Of a stretch of DNA of 50,097 nucleotides, positions 33,016 through 40,695 are shown piece after piece; positions within the stretch are counted from its first letter, which is position 1; every line of letters starts with the position of its first letter. Under the pieces are notes generated by a model that worked only from the letters and a program-made list of their open reading frames with translations, did not search any database and was not told the origin of the DNA. The translations under genes and the position numbers were made by a program. Source of the DNA: Acidobacteriota bacterium. GTDB lineage: Bacteria; Acidobacteriota; Terriglobia; Acidiferrales; UBA7541. The stretch covers positions 133,303 through 183,399 of the forward strand of contig QHYS01000017.1 of the NCBI GenBank assembly GCA_003223325.1, written 5' to 3'.

Positions 33016-33830
33016 GAGAGCCGGACCAGCAAGAATTCGGATTTATCGAGCCGCGGAATCATCGGCTGAGACGTGGCGTTTATCTCCTGCCCAGCGCATT
33101 TACCATCGGCAATCTTCTGTGCGGCTTTTATGCTGTCCTGGCAACTGTGAAGGGCGGAATTGTCGACCTGGATTATGCGGCGCGGGCTATTGGTTTCGCC
33201 ATCGTCTTTGATGCTTTCGACGGCTTTGTTGCGCGGGCCACACATACCAACACGGAATTCGGCAAACAATTTGATTCCTTGGCCGACATGGTCAGCTTTG
33301 GGATTGCGCCCGCGATTTTGGCCTACACCTGGGGAGTGCGCACCATTGCGCAGAGCGATATTCCCGAGGCGCGCCACATTTACGATCTGGCGTGGGTGGT
33401 GAGCCTGGCCTTCGTGTTATGTTGCGGCTGGCGACTGGCGCGCTTCAACGTGCACGGGATGGCACCGGCGGGCGGGCTGCGTTACTTCGTGGGCATGCCC
33501 TGCCCTGCGGCTGCGGGAATGATCGCGGCGACGGTACACGCCTGGAAAATACCCATCGAGGATTGGCGTTGGTCCGCAGTCTGGCTGATGCTGGTTCTGC
33601 TGCTCGCCGCACTCATGGTGAGTACGATCCGCTACGCCAGTTTCAAAGGGATTCCCTGGGGCAGGCGTCAGCATTCGCTGATCATCGTTGCGGTAGGCTT
33701 GTTGGTGTGGTCGGTTGTGGTCTATTCGGAGATCGTCTTGCTGCTGATCGCCGCCAGTTACACGGTAGGGGGCCTCACGATACACGTTGTACGCCTCGTT
33801 CGTCATCGTTTGGTCTCCCGCACTGCCTAA
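33006..33830 (+). CDS. pssA: CDP-diacylglycerol-serine O-phosphatidyltransferase
   Basis: ATG 33006 (or 33012) lies inside the end of psd; the frame is open far upstream but that part is antisense-like noise. The 274-residue integral membrane protein has about eight hydrophobic segments. The CDP-alcohol phosphotransferase motif D-G-x2-A-R-x8-G-x3-D-x3-D reads DGFVARATHTNTEFGKQFDSLAD followed by MVSFGIAP (about 76-106). It forms phosphatidylserine from CDP-diacylglycerol and serine, the substrate for the psd product. The Asd-like gene begins 3 nt after its stop. Confidence 0.95.
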   Translation: MAMREPDQQEFGFIEPRNHRLRRGVYLLPSAFTIGNLLCGFYAVLATVKGGIVDLDYAARAIGFAIVFDAFDGFVARATHTNTEFGKQFDSLADMVSFGIAPAILAYTWGVRTIAQSDIPEARHIYDLAWVVSLAFVLCCGWRLARFNVHGMAPAGGLRYFVGMPCPAAAGMIAATVHAWKIPIEDWRWSAVWLMLVLLLAALMVSTIRYASFKGIPWGRRQHSLIIVAVGLLVWSVVVYSEIVLLLIAASYTVGGLTIHVVRLVRHRLVSRTA

Positions 33831-33833
33831 TCG

Positions 33834-34859
33834 ATGCCGCTACCTGAGCACGCGATGCGGGTGGCTATCGCCGGAGCCACCTCGCTACGCGGCAAAGATC
33901 TGAAAGATTGGCTTGAGGAGGGCGGCTTTCCCGCAGTGGAAATCAGGCTGGTAGATGAAGAGCTAGCTTCAGGGACGCTGACCGAGGTGGCAGGCGAGCC
34001 CGCCATCGTCCAGAACGTCACCGAGAGCAGCTTCGAGGGATTGCGGTTCGTCTTTTTCACCGGATCGGCCGCGTTTACAGCCCAACACGGCCCCGCCGCG
34101 GACAGAGCCGGCGCTTCGGTAATTGATATGACTGGAGGTTTGTGGGCCGGCTCGCACGCACGACCCTGGATACCTCGGCTGGACGCGCTGATCTCTCCTC
34201 CCGCACCTTCCGCTCTACCAAACGATCATTATCACACCTGGGTGGCCCCTTCGACACCAGCCATCCTAGCCTGTTCGTTGGCAGCGGCTTTTGCAGAGCT
34301 TTCTCCGGTTCGCCTTGTGATCGTATTCTTTCAGCCTGTCTCTGAACGGGGGGAAGAGGGCATCACCGAATTGGAAGGACAAACCATCAAGCTGCTCTCC
34401 TTTCAACCGATTCCGCAGCTCGTTTTCGATACTCAGGTAGCCTTTAACCTAGCCGATCGGTGGGGCGCGGGCAGCGCACAAAAGCTCTCCGATGCGCGGA
34501 TGGCCATTGCCCGCGAGGTACAACGATATCTCGCAGACCGCATCTCATTACCTGCTGTGACGCTCGTGCAGGCACCCGTGTTTTATGGACATGCCTTTGC
34601 GGCTTGGGCCGAGTTCAACAATCCCGAGAGCGAAGAAAGGCTAACCACCAAACTGAAGAGCGCGGGATTTAAAGTCATACCGCCAGAGGAAGCGAGCCCG
34701 TCAAATCTGACTGCTGCCGGCGAGACGCAGCCGATGATCACCGTACCCGAGCGCGACGGCAACGTTGCCCACGGGTATTGGTTCTGGGGCGCGGCGGACA
34801 ATTTTCGGGTGGCCAGTGTGAATGCGACTCAGATTGCAGAGAGGCTCCTTGCGTCGTAA
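33834..34859 (+). CDS. Aspartate-semialdehyde-dehydrogenase-like protein without catalytic Cys (Usg-like)
   Basis: A 341-residue protein with the ASADH fold: N-terminal Rossmann start MRVAIAGATSLRGKDLKDWL (about 8-27), ASVIDMTGGL, the dimerisation-domain segments FFQPVSERGEEGITELEGQT and APVFYGHAFAAWAEF. Where true ASADH has the catalytic Cys in an (N)PNCST segment, this protein reads WVAPSTPAIL, so the nucleophile is replaced by Pro. The GATGxVG nucleotide motif is also altered (GATSLRG). It cannot be a normal ASADH and resembles E. coli Usg-1, a non-catalytic Asd relative. It sits in a phospholipid/LPS operon between pssA and lptE, so a structural or regulatory role is possible. ATG 33855 is an alternative start. 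Confidence 0.8.
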   Translation: MPLPEHAMRVAIAGATSLRGKDLKDWLEEGGFPAVEIRLVDEELASGTLTEVAGEPAIVQNVTESSFEGLRFVFFTGSAAFTAQHGPAADRAGASVIDMTGGLWAGSHARPWIPRLDALISPPAPSALPNDHYHTWVAPSTPAILACSLAAAFAELSPVRLVIVFFQPVSERGEEGITELEGQTIKLLSFQPIPQLVFDTQVAFNLADRWGAGSAQKLSDARMAIAREVQRYLADRISLPAVTLVQAPVFYGHAFAAWAEFNNPESEERLTTKLKSAGFKVIPPEEASPSNLTAAGETQPMITVPERDGNVAHGYWFWGAADNFRVASVNATQIAERLLAS

Positions 34860-35385
34860 CCGGAGTTCCCGCTTCGCAGCGATTCCCTGCACGCTGGCGG
34901 CTGTTCTAGCTGCGAGCGGCTGCGGCTATCACGTTGTGGGACGCGTGAACGCTCTTCCCGAAGGAGCTCGCAGCATCGCCATACCAGCGTTTGTTAATCG
35001 AACTACGCAGTATCGAATCGAGCAGATCCTCACGCAAGCCGTGGTGCACGAGTTCATCGCCCGAACGAAGTACCGAGTTGTGCCTGAAGCCGATGGCGCC
35101 GACCTGGTGCTTCAAGGAGAAGTGACCAACATCGCGAGTGGCGCGGTGCTCTTCGACCCCACAACGGGCCGGGCAACTACGGTGCTGGTGACGGTCAACC
35201 TCCGAATTGCATTGCAGGATCGCGCGGGAAAGATCTTGTACCAGAATGCTAATTTTGTGTTCCGCGAACCGTATGAAATCTCCGTGGATATCTCCTCATT
35301 TTTTCAGGAAGAAGGTCCGGCCCTCGGTCGGATGTCGAGGGATTTCGCGGGACAAGTCGTATCTGAGATACTCGAGAAGTTCTGA
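34849..35385 (+). CDS. lptE: LPS-assembly lipoprotein LptE-like
   Basis: TTG 34849 has the SD AGAGG and gives a compact lipoprotein signal; ATG 34822 in the same frame is an alternative with a longer basic N terminus. The lipobox LAASGC is followed by GYHVVGRVNALPEGARSIAIPAFVNRTTQYRIEQILTQAVVHEFI, the typical LptE opening, then DADLVLQGEVTNIASGAV-like strands and a C-terminal FFQEEGPALGRMSRDFAGQVVSEIL helix. LptE plugs LptD and helps deliver LPS to the outer leaflet. It overlaps the Asd-like gene by about 11 nt and holA by 1 nt (TGATG). Confidence 0.9.
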   Translation: MRRNRSSRFAAIPCTLAAVLAASGCGYHVVGRVNALPEGARSIAIPAFVNRTTQYRIEQILTQAVVHEFIARTKYRVVPEADGADLVLQGEVTNIASGAVLFDPTTGRATTVLVTVNLRIALQDRAGKILYQNANFVFREPYEISVDISSFFQEEGPALGRMSRDFAGQVVSEILEKF

Positions 35386-36458
35386 TGCCTAAAATTTCCG
35401 CTGAATCCCTCATCACGCAGCTAATAAAAAGTAAGGCGGGGCCCTCGCTGTTGTTTCTCGGAAGGGACGCGTATCTGCGGGATGTTTTGCGTGAGCGAGT
35501 GATTGAGGCGTCGATCGAACCGGCGGCAAGAAGCTGGGCGATATCACGCTACTCGGCAGAACAGGGGGAATTTGCCGCCGCGTTGGCGCAGGCCCGAACG
35601 GTACCCATGCTGGCCCGCCGCCAAGTTGTAATCGTGACTGAAGTCGAGGAACTCGAGCGGACGTCCGAGGAAAAGCGAGAAGCTGAAACACGGAGCCTCG
35701 CTGAATATTTCGCGGATCCTGCCCCTTTTACAGTCCTGATTTTCGAAGCAAAAGAACTGGATCAGCGGACGCGGTTTGCCAAAATGCTGCAGGAACAGAT
35801 GCTGGTTGTGGTGGCACAGCTTCCCGAAGATCCGCGAGAGCGCGCACGCACCGCCGGGATGCTGGCCGGACAGATGGCACGCCATCGTGATTCTGCAATT
35901 GAGGATGATGCCGCGGATGAACTGGCGGATCTCTGCAATTGCGACCTTGCCGCCATGCAGAGTGAGATTGAGAAGCTGGCGACTTACGTGGGGGCTGGGC
36001 GGCCTATCCAACGCGCAGACGTCGAGGCTCTGGTCGTTTCGGAGAAGAAACACTCGGTTTGGGAGCTTGCCGAAGTATTGGCCACGGGCCAGCGTGCGCG
36101 TGCATTCCTTTTCTTAGCCAATGTTCTGCAACAGGGAGAACCGGCGCCGGCGCTGATTGGCGCAATGGCCTGGATGTATCGAAAGCTGATGGAGGCTCAA
36201 CAGCTGAGCCCGCACACCTCTTCGTATCAGGCTGCAGGGCGTCTGGGGATGCGCGTGGCGACAGCGGAGATGGCGATCCGGCACGCAAGGAAAATCCCTC
36301 GGCAGCGGCTCGTGGACGGTTTGCGGGCGCTATACGACGCAGACAGCACACTCAAAGCGGGCTCAACGCATGATCGTGCGGTCATGGAGTTTGTTGTCGC
36401 ACAGCTTACAGCCTCGTACTCAAAGCACCGTGCGAACCGAGAAACGCGCCCAAGTTAG
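35385..36458 (+). CDS. holA: DNA polymerase III subunit delta
   Basis: A 357-residue clamp-loader subunit of the HolA family. It has an N-terminal AAA+-like domain without a Walker A motif (LLFLGRDAYLRDVLRERVIE, VPMLARRQVVIVTEVEEL), a middle lid domain (ADELADLCNCDLAAMQSEIEKLATYVG) and the C-terminal collar helices (SVWELAEVLATGQRARAFLFLANVLQQGEPAPALIGAMAWMYRKLM). The delta subunit opens the beta clamp. Linkage lptE-holA is common in many bacteria. The 1-nt overlap with lptE indicates coupling. It converges with rpsT 21 bp downstream. Confidence 0.93.
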   Translation: MPKISAESLITQLIKSKAGPSLLFLGRDAYLRDVLRERVIEASIEPAARSWAISRYSAEQGEFAAALAQARTVPMLARRQVVIVTEVEELERTSEEKREAETRSLAEYFADPAPFTVLIFEAKELDQRTRFAKMLQEQMLVVVAQLPEDPRERARTAGMLAGQMARHRDSAIEDDAADELADLCNCDLAAMQSEIEKLATYVGAGRPIQRADVEALVVSEKKHSVWELAEVLATGQRARAFLFLANVLQQGEPAPALIGAMAWMYRKLMEAQQLSPHTSSYQAAGRLGMRVATAEMAIRHARKIPRQRLVDGLRALYDADSTLKAGSTHDRAVMEFVVAQLTASYSKHRANRETRPS

Positions 36459-36479
36459 AGAGGGTGGGTCAGGAAAGGG

Positions 36480-36785
36480 CTAAGCGCCGGGTTGCGCTTG
36501 CAGATCGTTGCAGGCAAGCGTTAGGCGGGACTTGTAGCGGTTGGCGGTATTCTTGGCGAGGACGCCTTTGGCAACGGCACGGTCAATGGAGGCAACGGTA
36601 GTCGACAGCAGCTTGCCCGCGCCTGCTCCATCGCCTGAATTAATGGCGCTGCGCAGTGACTTAATCATGGAGCGCACACGGGTACGGTTCGCTCGGTTAA
36701 TTGCTGACCGCTTGATCGATTGAGCGGCGCGCTTCAGCACCGATTTCTTGCGCTTTTTTATCTTCGTTGGTGTTCCCTGAGCCAT
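36480..36785 (-). CDS. rpsT: 30S ribosomal protein S20
   Basis: A 101-residue, Lys/Arg-rich helical protein: KIKKRKKSVLKRAAQSIKRSAINRANRTRVRSMIKSLRSAI, then DRAVAKGVLAKNTANRYKSRL, as in S20. It binds 16S rRNA near the bottom of the 30S body. It has a strong SD (AGGAGCG) and a promoter with a perfect TTGACA -35 upstream. The gene is monocistronic on the minus strand, a common location after holA. Confidence 0.97.
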   Translation of the reverse strand: MAQGTPTKIKKRKKSVLKRAAQSIKRSAINRANRTRVRSMIKSLRSAINSGDGAGAGKLLSTTVASIDRAVAKGVLAKNTANRYKSRLTLACNDLQAQPGA

Positions 36786-36816
36786 TTATCGCTCCTTTTT
36801 TCGACGCGAAGCGATT

Positions 36817-36845
36817 ACGGTAGCCGACGAGGGGAGCTTTGTCAA
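36817..36845 (-). promoter_or_regulatory. Candidate rpsT promoter
   Basis: On the minus strand TTGACA (36845-36840) and TACCGT (36822-36817) are 17 nt apart. The -35 is perfect; the -10 keeps only T1, A2 and T6. Transcription would start near 36810, with a leader of about 25 nt. It overlaps the 5' end of the divergent TPM gene. Confidence 0.5.
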
Positions 36846-37679
36846 ACGCGGGTCGCCGCTTTCCCCCTGCGCGCGGCACTTGTGCTGGCGGTTTTTTTTT
36901 CTGCCCCGTGCGCTAGGGGTCTCGCGGCAGCCGAAAACGTCGAACAGCTCTCGCCGCAAGGTTACGTCAACGATTTTGCCGGGGTGATGGATACAGATTC
37001 GCGTCAGCGGATTGGCGCTCTGTGTGAAGAGTTAGACCAGCGAGCGGATGCGCAGCTCGCCGTCGTTACCATCCACACGCTCGACGGCGATCCTGTGCAG
37101 GATTTTGCCAGCCGTCTTTTCCAGAAATGGGGCGTCGGGCCCAAAGGCAAGGACCGGGGGGTGCTGGTCCTACTTGCCGTAAATGACCGTCAATACTGGA
37201 CAGAAGTCGGATACGGACTGGAGCCGATTCTACCGGATGGGAAAGTAGGTGGGTTCGGCCGCCAGATGCTGCCCCTTTTGCGGCAAGGCCAGTACGGGGC
37301 GGCGCTCTTACAGATCTCCTCTCAACTCGCCGCCACGATCGCCCAGGACCGGGGCGTTACCTTAAACCAAGGCGCGCCAAGCGCCCCGCCGGCAGAGCCT
37401 ACGGAGCCGTCCTTTTATGGAATCCCGCCAGCATTGCTGAATCTGCTCGTCCTGCTGCTCATTTTTGGAGGCTGGCGGGTCTTGGCTTTTCTTTTTGCCT
37501 TGGGAGCTTTATCCCGATATCGACGTGGAAGAGGCTACCGGGGAGGATGGTGGATCGGCCGGATGGGAGGTTGGGGAGCGGGAGGGTGGGGCGGCTATGG
37601 CGGAAGCGGCGGAGGCGGAGGTTTCGGCGGCTTTGGCGGGGGAGGGTCGGGTGGTGGCGGCGCAGGGGGAAGTTGGTAG
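36839..37679 (+). CDS. TPM-domain (YgcG-like) membrane protein, start region frameshifted
   Basis: The TPM domain (about 30-175 of the mature reading) is clear: LSPQGYVNDFAGVMDTDSRQRI, DAQLAVVTIHTLDGDPVQDFASRLF, KDRGVLVLLAVNDRQYWTEVGYGLEPILPDG. A transmembrane helix (LLNLLVLLLIFGGW ... LAFLFALGAL) and a Gly-rich C-terminal tail follow, as in YgcG proteins. The start is a problem. In the domain's frame there is no ATG, GTG or TTG between TTG 36720, which is inside antisense rpsT, and GTG 36882. TTG 36839 has GAGG upstream and would give an ideal signal peptide (n-region with RRFPLR, core AALVLAVFF) if one C of the C5 run 36863-36867 were removed. CTG 36867 is the alternative in the present sequence. 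Function unknown; linked to nucleotidyltransferase and LemA genes. Confidence 0.8.
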
Positions 37680-37692
37680 AAGCGAGGCGCGG

Positions 37693-38409
37693 ATGGACAC
37701 GGAGAAGGATCTGATCGATCTTGTCGGGCGCTTGAAGCAAGCAGCTGGTGAAAATCTGCGGGCGGTGGTTCTCTACGGCTCCGCCGTCGACCACGATTTT
37801 CGGGAACACTCAGACCTCAACGTGCTGTGCCTGCTCCATCGGTTGGAGGGCGCAGACTTGAAGAGCTTGCGGGCGGTGGGATGGTGGTGGTGGCGCAAGG
37901 GCCATCCGCCGCCGCTTCTTTTTACTCTTGTGGAGCTGCAGAACTCTGCCGATATGTTCTCGATCGAGCTTCTGGACATGAAAGCGCGCCATAGGATGCT
38001 AGAGGGCGCGGATTTCTTGGCTGAGCTGGAAGTGCCGATGGTTCAGCACAAATTGCAGGTTGAGCGGGAGTTGCGCATCAATGTGATTCGCTTACGCCAA
38101 TCGTTTCTACGCTGGCGGGGCGGGCGGTCCGACCTTGCTGAGTTGCTGATCGCATCCGCATCATCGTTTGGTACGCTTTTTCGTCATGCGCTGATTGCTC
38201 TGGGTGAGGAGGCACCGAAATCGGTTCGCGAGGCAGCCGAGCGAGTGGCGAGGCTAGTTACTTTGAATGCCGAACCATTTCAGCGTATATCAGACCTACG
38301 CGAAGGAAAGAGTGCAGAGGGCGAACTAAACCTGGAGGCGCTCTTGGAATCATATTTGGATTTGGTTACGCGGGTGGCCGAAGAGATCGATCAGCGCCTG
38401 GCCAGTTGA
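37693..38409 (+). CDS. Nucleotidyltransferase-fold protein with altered metal site
   Basis: ATG 37693, 13 nt after the TPM stop, gives a 238-residue protein; the frame is open further upstream only because it runs through the Gly-rich coding region. Residues 20-40 show the polymerase-beta-type nucleotidyltransferase signature VVLYGSAV followed by HSDLNVL. The canonical pattern G-S-x(n)-D-x-D has Asn in place of the second Asp. The C-terminal half (about 110-235) is helical (VQHKLQVERELRINVIRLRQ, LAELLIASASSFGTLFRHALIALGE), resembling the partner or substrate-binding helices of small nucleotidyltransferases. Activity may therefore be reduced or absent. It is grouped with TPM and LemA genes, a recurring neighbourhood of unknown purpose. 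Confidence 0.75.
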   Translation: MDTEKDLIDLVGRLKQAAGENLRAVVLYGSAVDHDFREHSDLNVLCLLHRLEGADLKSLRAVGWWWWRKGHPPPLLFTLVELQNSADMFSIELLDMKARHRMLEGADFLAELEVPMVQHKLQVERELRINVIRLRQSFLRWRGGRSDLAELLIASASSFGTLFRHALIALGEEAPKSVREAAERVARLVTLNAEPFQRISDLREGKSAEGELNLEALLESYLDLVTRVAEEIDQRLAS

Positions 38410-38498
38410 GCGACAGAGTGCAAGCGGACGTGTCGTGTTGCAGCGTCGAATATTCTGAAGATAGTCTTGCTCGCTAGCGGCACTAAAAAGGGGAGTGC

Positions 38499-39083
38499 AT
38501 GAAAAGAATATGGACGGCAGTGGTTCTGTTGGGCGTTGCGACCTTGGCGATTGGATTGATGTATGTGGGTCGGCGCAATGAAATGGTGGTGAAAAGCCAG
38601 GCGGTCGAAGCCCAATGGCATCAAGTTGATGTCGATCTCCAACGGCGCGCCGACCTGATTCCGAATCTGGTTGAGGCAGTAAAGGGATACGCGGCACAGG
38701 AGCAGAAGGTTTTCGGGGATGTAGCCAAAGCGCGCTCTGCTCTGCTCAGCGCCCAGACTCCCTCGGAGCGGATTGCGGCGAACGCGCAGCTCGAGGGATC
38801 GCTGGGGCGGCTCCTGGCGATTGTCGAGAACTATCCACAACTTAAATCGAATGAGAATTTCCTGCGCTTGCAGGATGAGCTGGCGGGAACGGAGAACCGA
38901 ATCGCGGTAGAACGCCGACGGTACAATCAGACCGTGCAGGACTACAACACGTATATTGGTCTCTTCCCCAACAATATTTTTGCCGGGTGGGCTGGTTTTA
39001 AGCCAAATAGCGCGTACTTTTCGGCCAACGAGGGTGGGAGGGAAGTGCCAAAAGTGGAATTCCCTGCGCCAGCTACGAAATGA
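38499..39083 (+). CDS. lemA: LemA-family protein
   Basis: ATG 38499 follows AAAGGGGAGTGC. The 194-residue protein has one N-terminal transmembrane helix (about 5-24) and a helical bundle with the LemA landmarks NEMVVKSQAVEAQWHQVDVDLQRRADLIPNLVE, VFGDVAKARSAL, and YPQLKSNENFLRLQDELAGTENRIAVERRRYNQTVQDYN. Its C-terminal end is Pro/Glu-rich. LemA proteins are membrane-anchored with an unknown biochemical role and very often adjoin TPM-domain genes, as here (TPM at 36839). Confidence 0.92.
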   Translation: MKRIWTAVVLLGVATLAIGLMYVGRRNEMVVKSQAVEAQWHQVDVDLQRRADLIPNLVEAVKGYAAQEQKVFGDVAKARSALLSAQTPSERIAANAQLEGSLGRLLAIVENYPQLKSNENFLRLQDELAGTENRIAVERRRYNQTVQDYNTYIGLFPNNIFAGWAGFKPNSAYFSANEGGREVPKVEFPAPATK

Positions 39084-39144
39084 GGCTTTGCATAGTTAGG
39101 CCAACGCGATCGTATTACAAATACAAGGGTTAGGGGAGTCCTCC

Positions 39145-39173
39145 TTGACCCAACTTAGGCATTCAGTTAGGCT
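39145..39173 (+). promoter_or_regulatory. Possible promoter of the phoH-ybeY-corC operon
   Basis: TTGACC (39145-39150) and TAGGCT (39168-39173) are 17 nt apart. The -35 is good, the -10 poor. It lies about 30 nt upstream of the leader ORF and 66 nt upstream of phoH. Confidence 0.3.
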
Positions 39174-39209
39174 CATCTGATCGGGACCCAAATAGGCGAG
39201 GAGGAATTC

Positions 39210-39239
39210 TTGCCGCTGCGGCCTGCTGCCGAATTGTAG
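39210..39239 (+). CDS. Nine-codon upstream ORF overlapping the phoH start
   Basis: The strongest ribosome-binding site in this leader, GAGGAGG (39198-39204), lies 5 nt before TTG 39210. That TTG opens an ORF of nine codons (MPLRPAAEL) ending in TAG at 39237-39239. The last G of the stop is the first base of the phoH GTG (TAGTG). phoH itself has no SD, so its translation may depend on ribosomes that finish this short ORF. No peptide function is implied. Confidence 0.35.
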   Translation: MPLRPAAEL

Positions 39240-40225
39240 TGGCCGCGAAGTCTATGAGACGTACGGTACAGATTGCCGGACAAATCGAGAACCTCTTTGG
39301 CACTCTGGATGAGAACCTGAAGCTCTTCGAGTCCGCGCTTCACGTAACGACTTTCTTCCATAATGATCGGTTGACAGTGGAGGGTGAACCTGCCCACGTG
39401 GATCGCGCGGTTCATATCCTCGATCAGTACAACGATCTTGTGCGCGAGGGCCGGCGAATGGATAACGGCGCCGTAAAGGCCCTGCTCCGCGTGGCGGTGG
39501 AGGATCCGAAGACCAGCCTTCGCCATATCCTCGAGCCAGGCCAGCCAGTTCGTCCCATGGAGGATATCGAGCATCACGACATGGTCTTTGCTATCGGCCC
39601 TGGGGGCACGGGCAAGACGTACCTCGCCGTGGCCATGGCCGTATCGGCGTTGTTGGCGAAGCAGGTGAATCGCATCATTCTCGCGCGACCGGCAGTCGAA
39701 GCCGGTGAGCGTCTTGGTTTTCTTCCCGGTACCCTTCAGCAAAAAATCGATCCCTATATGCGGCCGCTCTACGATGCGCTTTATGACCTTCTAGATACGG
39801 ATAAACTCGAAAGATATATCGATAAGGGAATTATCGAGGTGGCACCCCTTGCTTTCATGCGCGGGAGGACGCTCAACGACTCCTTCGTGATTTTGGATGA
39901 AGCCCAGAACACGACCAGCGAACAGATGAAGATGTTCCTGACGCGTCTGGGTTTTAACTCTAAGGCTGTAATCACCGGGGACATTACGCAAATCGACTTG
40001 CCTTCGGGCCGGCGTTCCGGTTTGATCGAGGCCATCGACGTGGTGGGAAAGATCGACGGCATCGCATTCGTCTACTTCAACGAGCGCGATGTGGTGCGCC
40101 ATAACCTCGTACAACAGATCATAAAGGCTTACGACGAGTTTGCGGCTGTACTGGCACGTTCTGGGCCCGTCGCCAACGAACCCGGAAACAATCCCAATCC
40201 CGCGAATTCCGACGCGAAACGATAG
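39239..40225 (+). CDS. phoH: PhoH-family ATPase
   Basis: A 328-residue protein starting at GTG 39239 or ATG 39254 ([16 protein letters not shown]); neither has an SD of its own. An N-terminal KH-like region ([25 protein letters not shown] ... [14 protein letters not shown]) is followed by the PhoH ATPase domain. Walker A is GPGGTGKT (residues 120-127), with [16 protein letters not shown], Walker [12 protein letters not shown], and [10 protein letters not shown]. PhoH/PhoL proteins are putative RNA helicases or nucleases tied to rRNA maturation, and are typically encoded next to ybeY, as here (ybeY begins 16 nt after the stop). Confidence 0.93.
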   Translation: MAAKSMRRTVQIAGQIENLFGTLDENLKLFESALHVTTFFHNDRLTVEGEPAHVDRAVHILDQYNDLVREGRRMDNGAVKALLRVAVEDPKTSLRHILEPGQPVRPMEDIEHHDMVFAIGPGGTGKTYLAVAMAVSALLAKQVNRIILARPAVEAGERLGFLPGTLQQKIDPYMRPLYDALYDLLDTDKLERYIDKGIIEVAPLAFMRGRTLNDSFVILDEAQNTTSEQMKMFLTRLGFNSKAVITGDITQIDLPSGRRSGLIEAIDVVGKIDGIAFVYFNERDVVRHNLVQQIIKAYDEFAAVLARSGPVANEPGNNPNPANSDAKR

Positions 40226-40240
40226 CCCGGCTCCGCGGGT

Positions 40241-40693
40241 ATGATTTTAAATCGCCAACGCCGCATACCGCTGGCTATGAAACCTTTAGCCAGGTTCTCC
40301 GAACGCGTGCAGCGCGAACTTGGCTTCCCCGAAGAAAGCGTCAGCGTCTGTTTCGTGAGCGATTTGGCCATGGCGCGGATGAATCGCAAATTTAGAGCTA
40401 AGCAAGGACCGACCGACGTGCTTTCCTTTCCCGCTGGGCGGACTAAAGCTCGTCGGGCACGTTCTTTTCGGAAGGCGAGGGAAAGGAGCGCCGACCAATA
40501 TATAGGGGATGTGGTAATTTCGCCAGAAACCGCGCGGCGATATGCACGGCGTCACTCTCGCGGACTGGTCTCCGAGCTCCGGGTGCTGATCTTGCACGGG
40601 ATGATTCATCTGGCCGGTTACGATCATCAACACGACAACGGGGAAATGATGCTTTTAGAGTGGCGCCTGCGCCGCCGGCTGGGTCTACGCTAG
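40241..40693 (+). CDS. ybeY: Endoribonuclease YbeY
   Basis: A 150-residue metalloprotein. The zinc-binding signature H-x3-H-x5-H is present as HGMIHLAGYDH (His119, His123, His129). Upstream are VCFVSDLAMARMNRKFRAKQGPTDVLSFPA and IGDVVISPETA, all typical of YbeY. A basic insert of about 15 residues (KARRARSFRKARERS, about 68-82) lies between the last two motifs. It processes the 3' end of 16S rRNA and takes part in ribosome quality control. It lies between phoH and the CorC/HlyC-type gene, the standard order. Confidence 0.93.
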   Translation: MILNRQRRIPLAMKPLARFSERVQRELGFPEESVSVCFVSDLAMARMNRKFRAKQGPTDVLSFPAGRTKARRARSFRKARERSADQYIGDVVISPETARRYARRHSRGLVSELRVLILHGMIHLAGYDHQHDNGEMMLLEWRLRRRLGLR

Positions 40694-40695
40694 CT

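Noticed and set aside
37540-37676. GGC/GGA-rich repeats
   Set aside because: They encode the Gly-rich C-terminal tail usual for TPM/YgcG proteins; not a separate repeat element.
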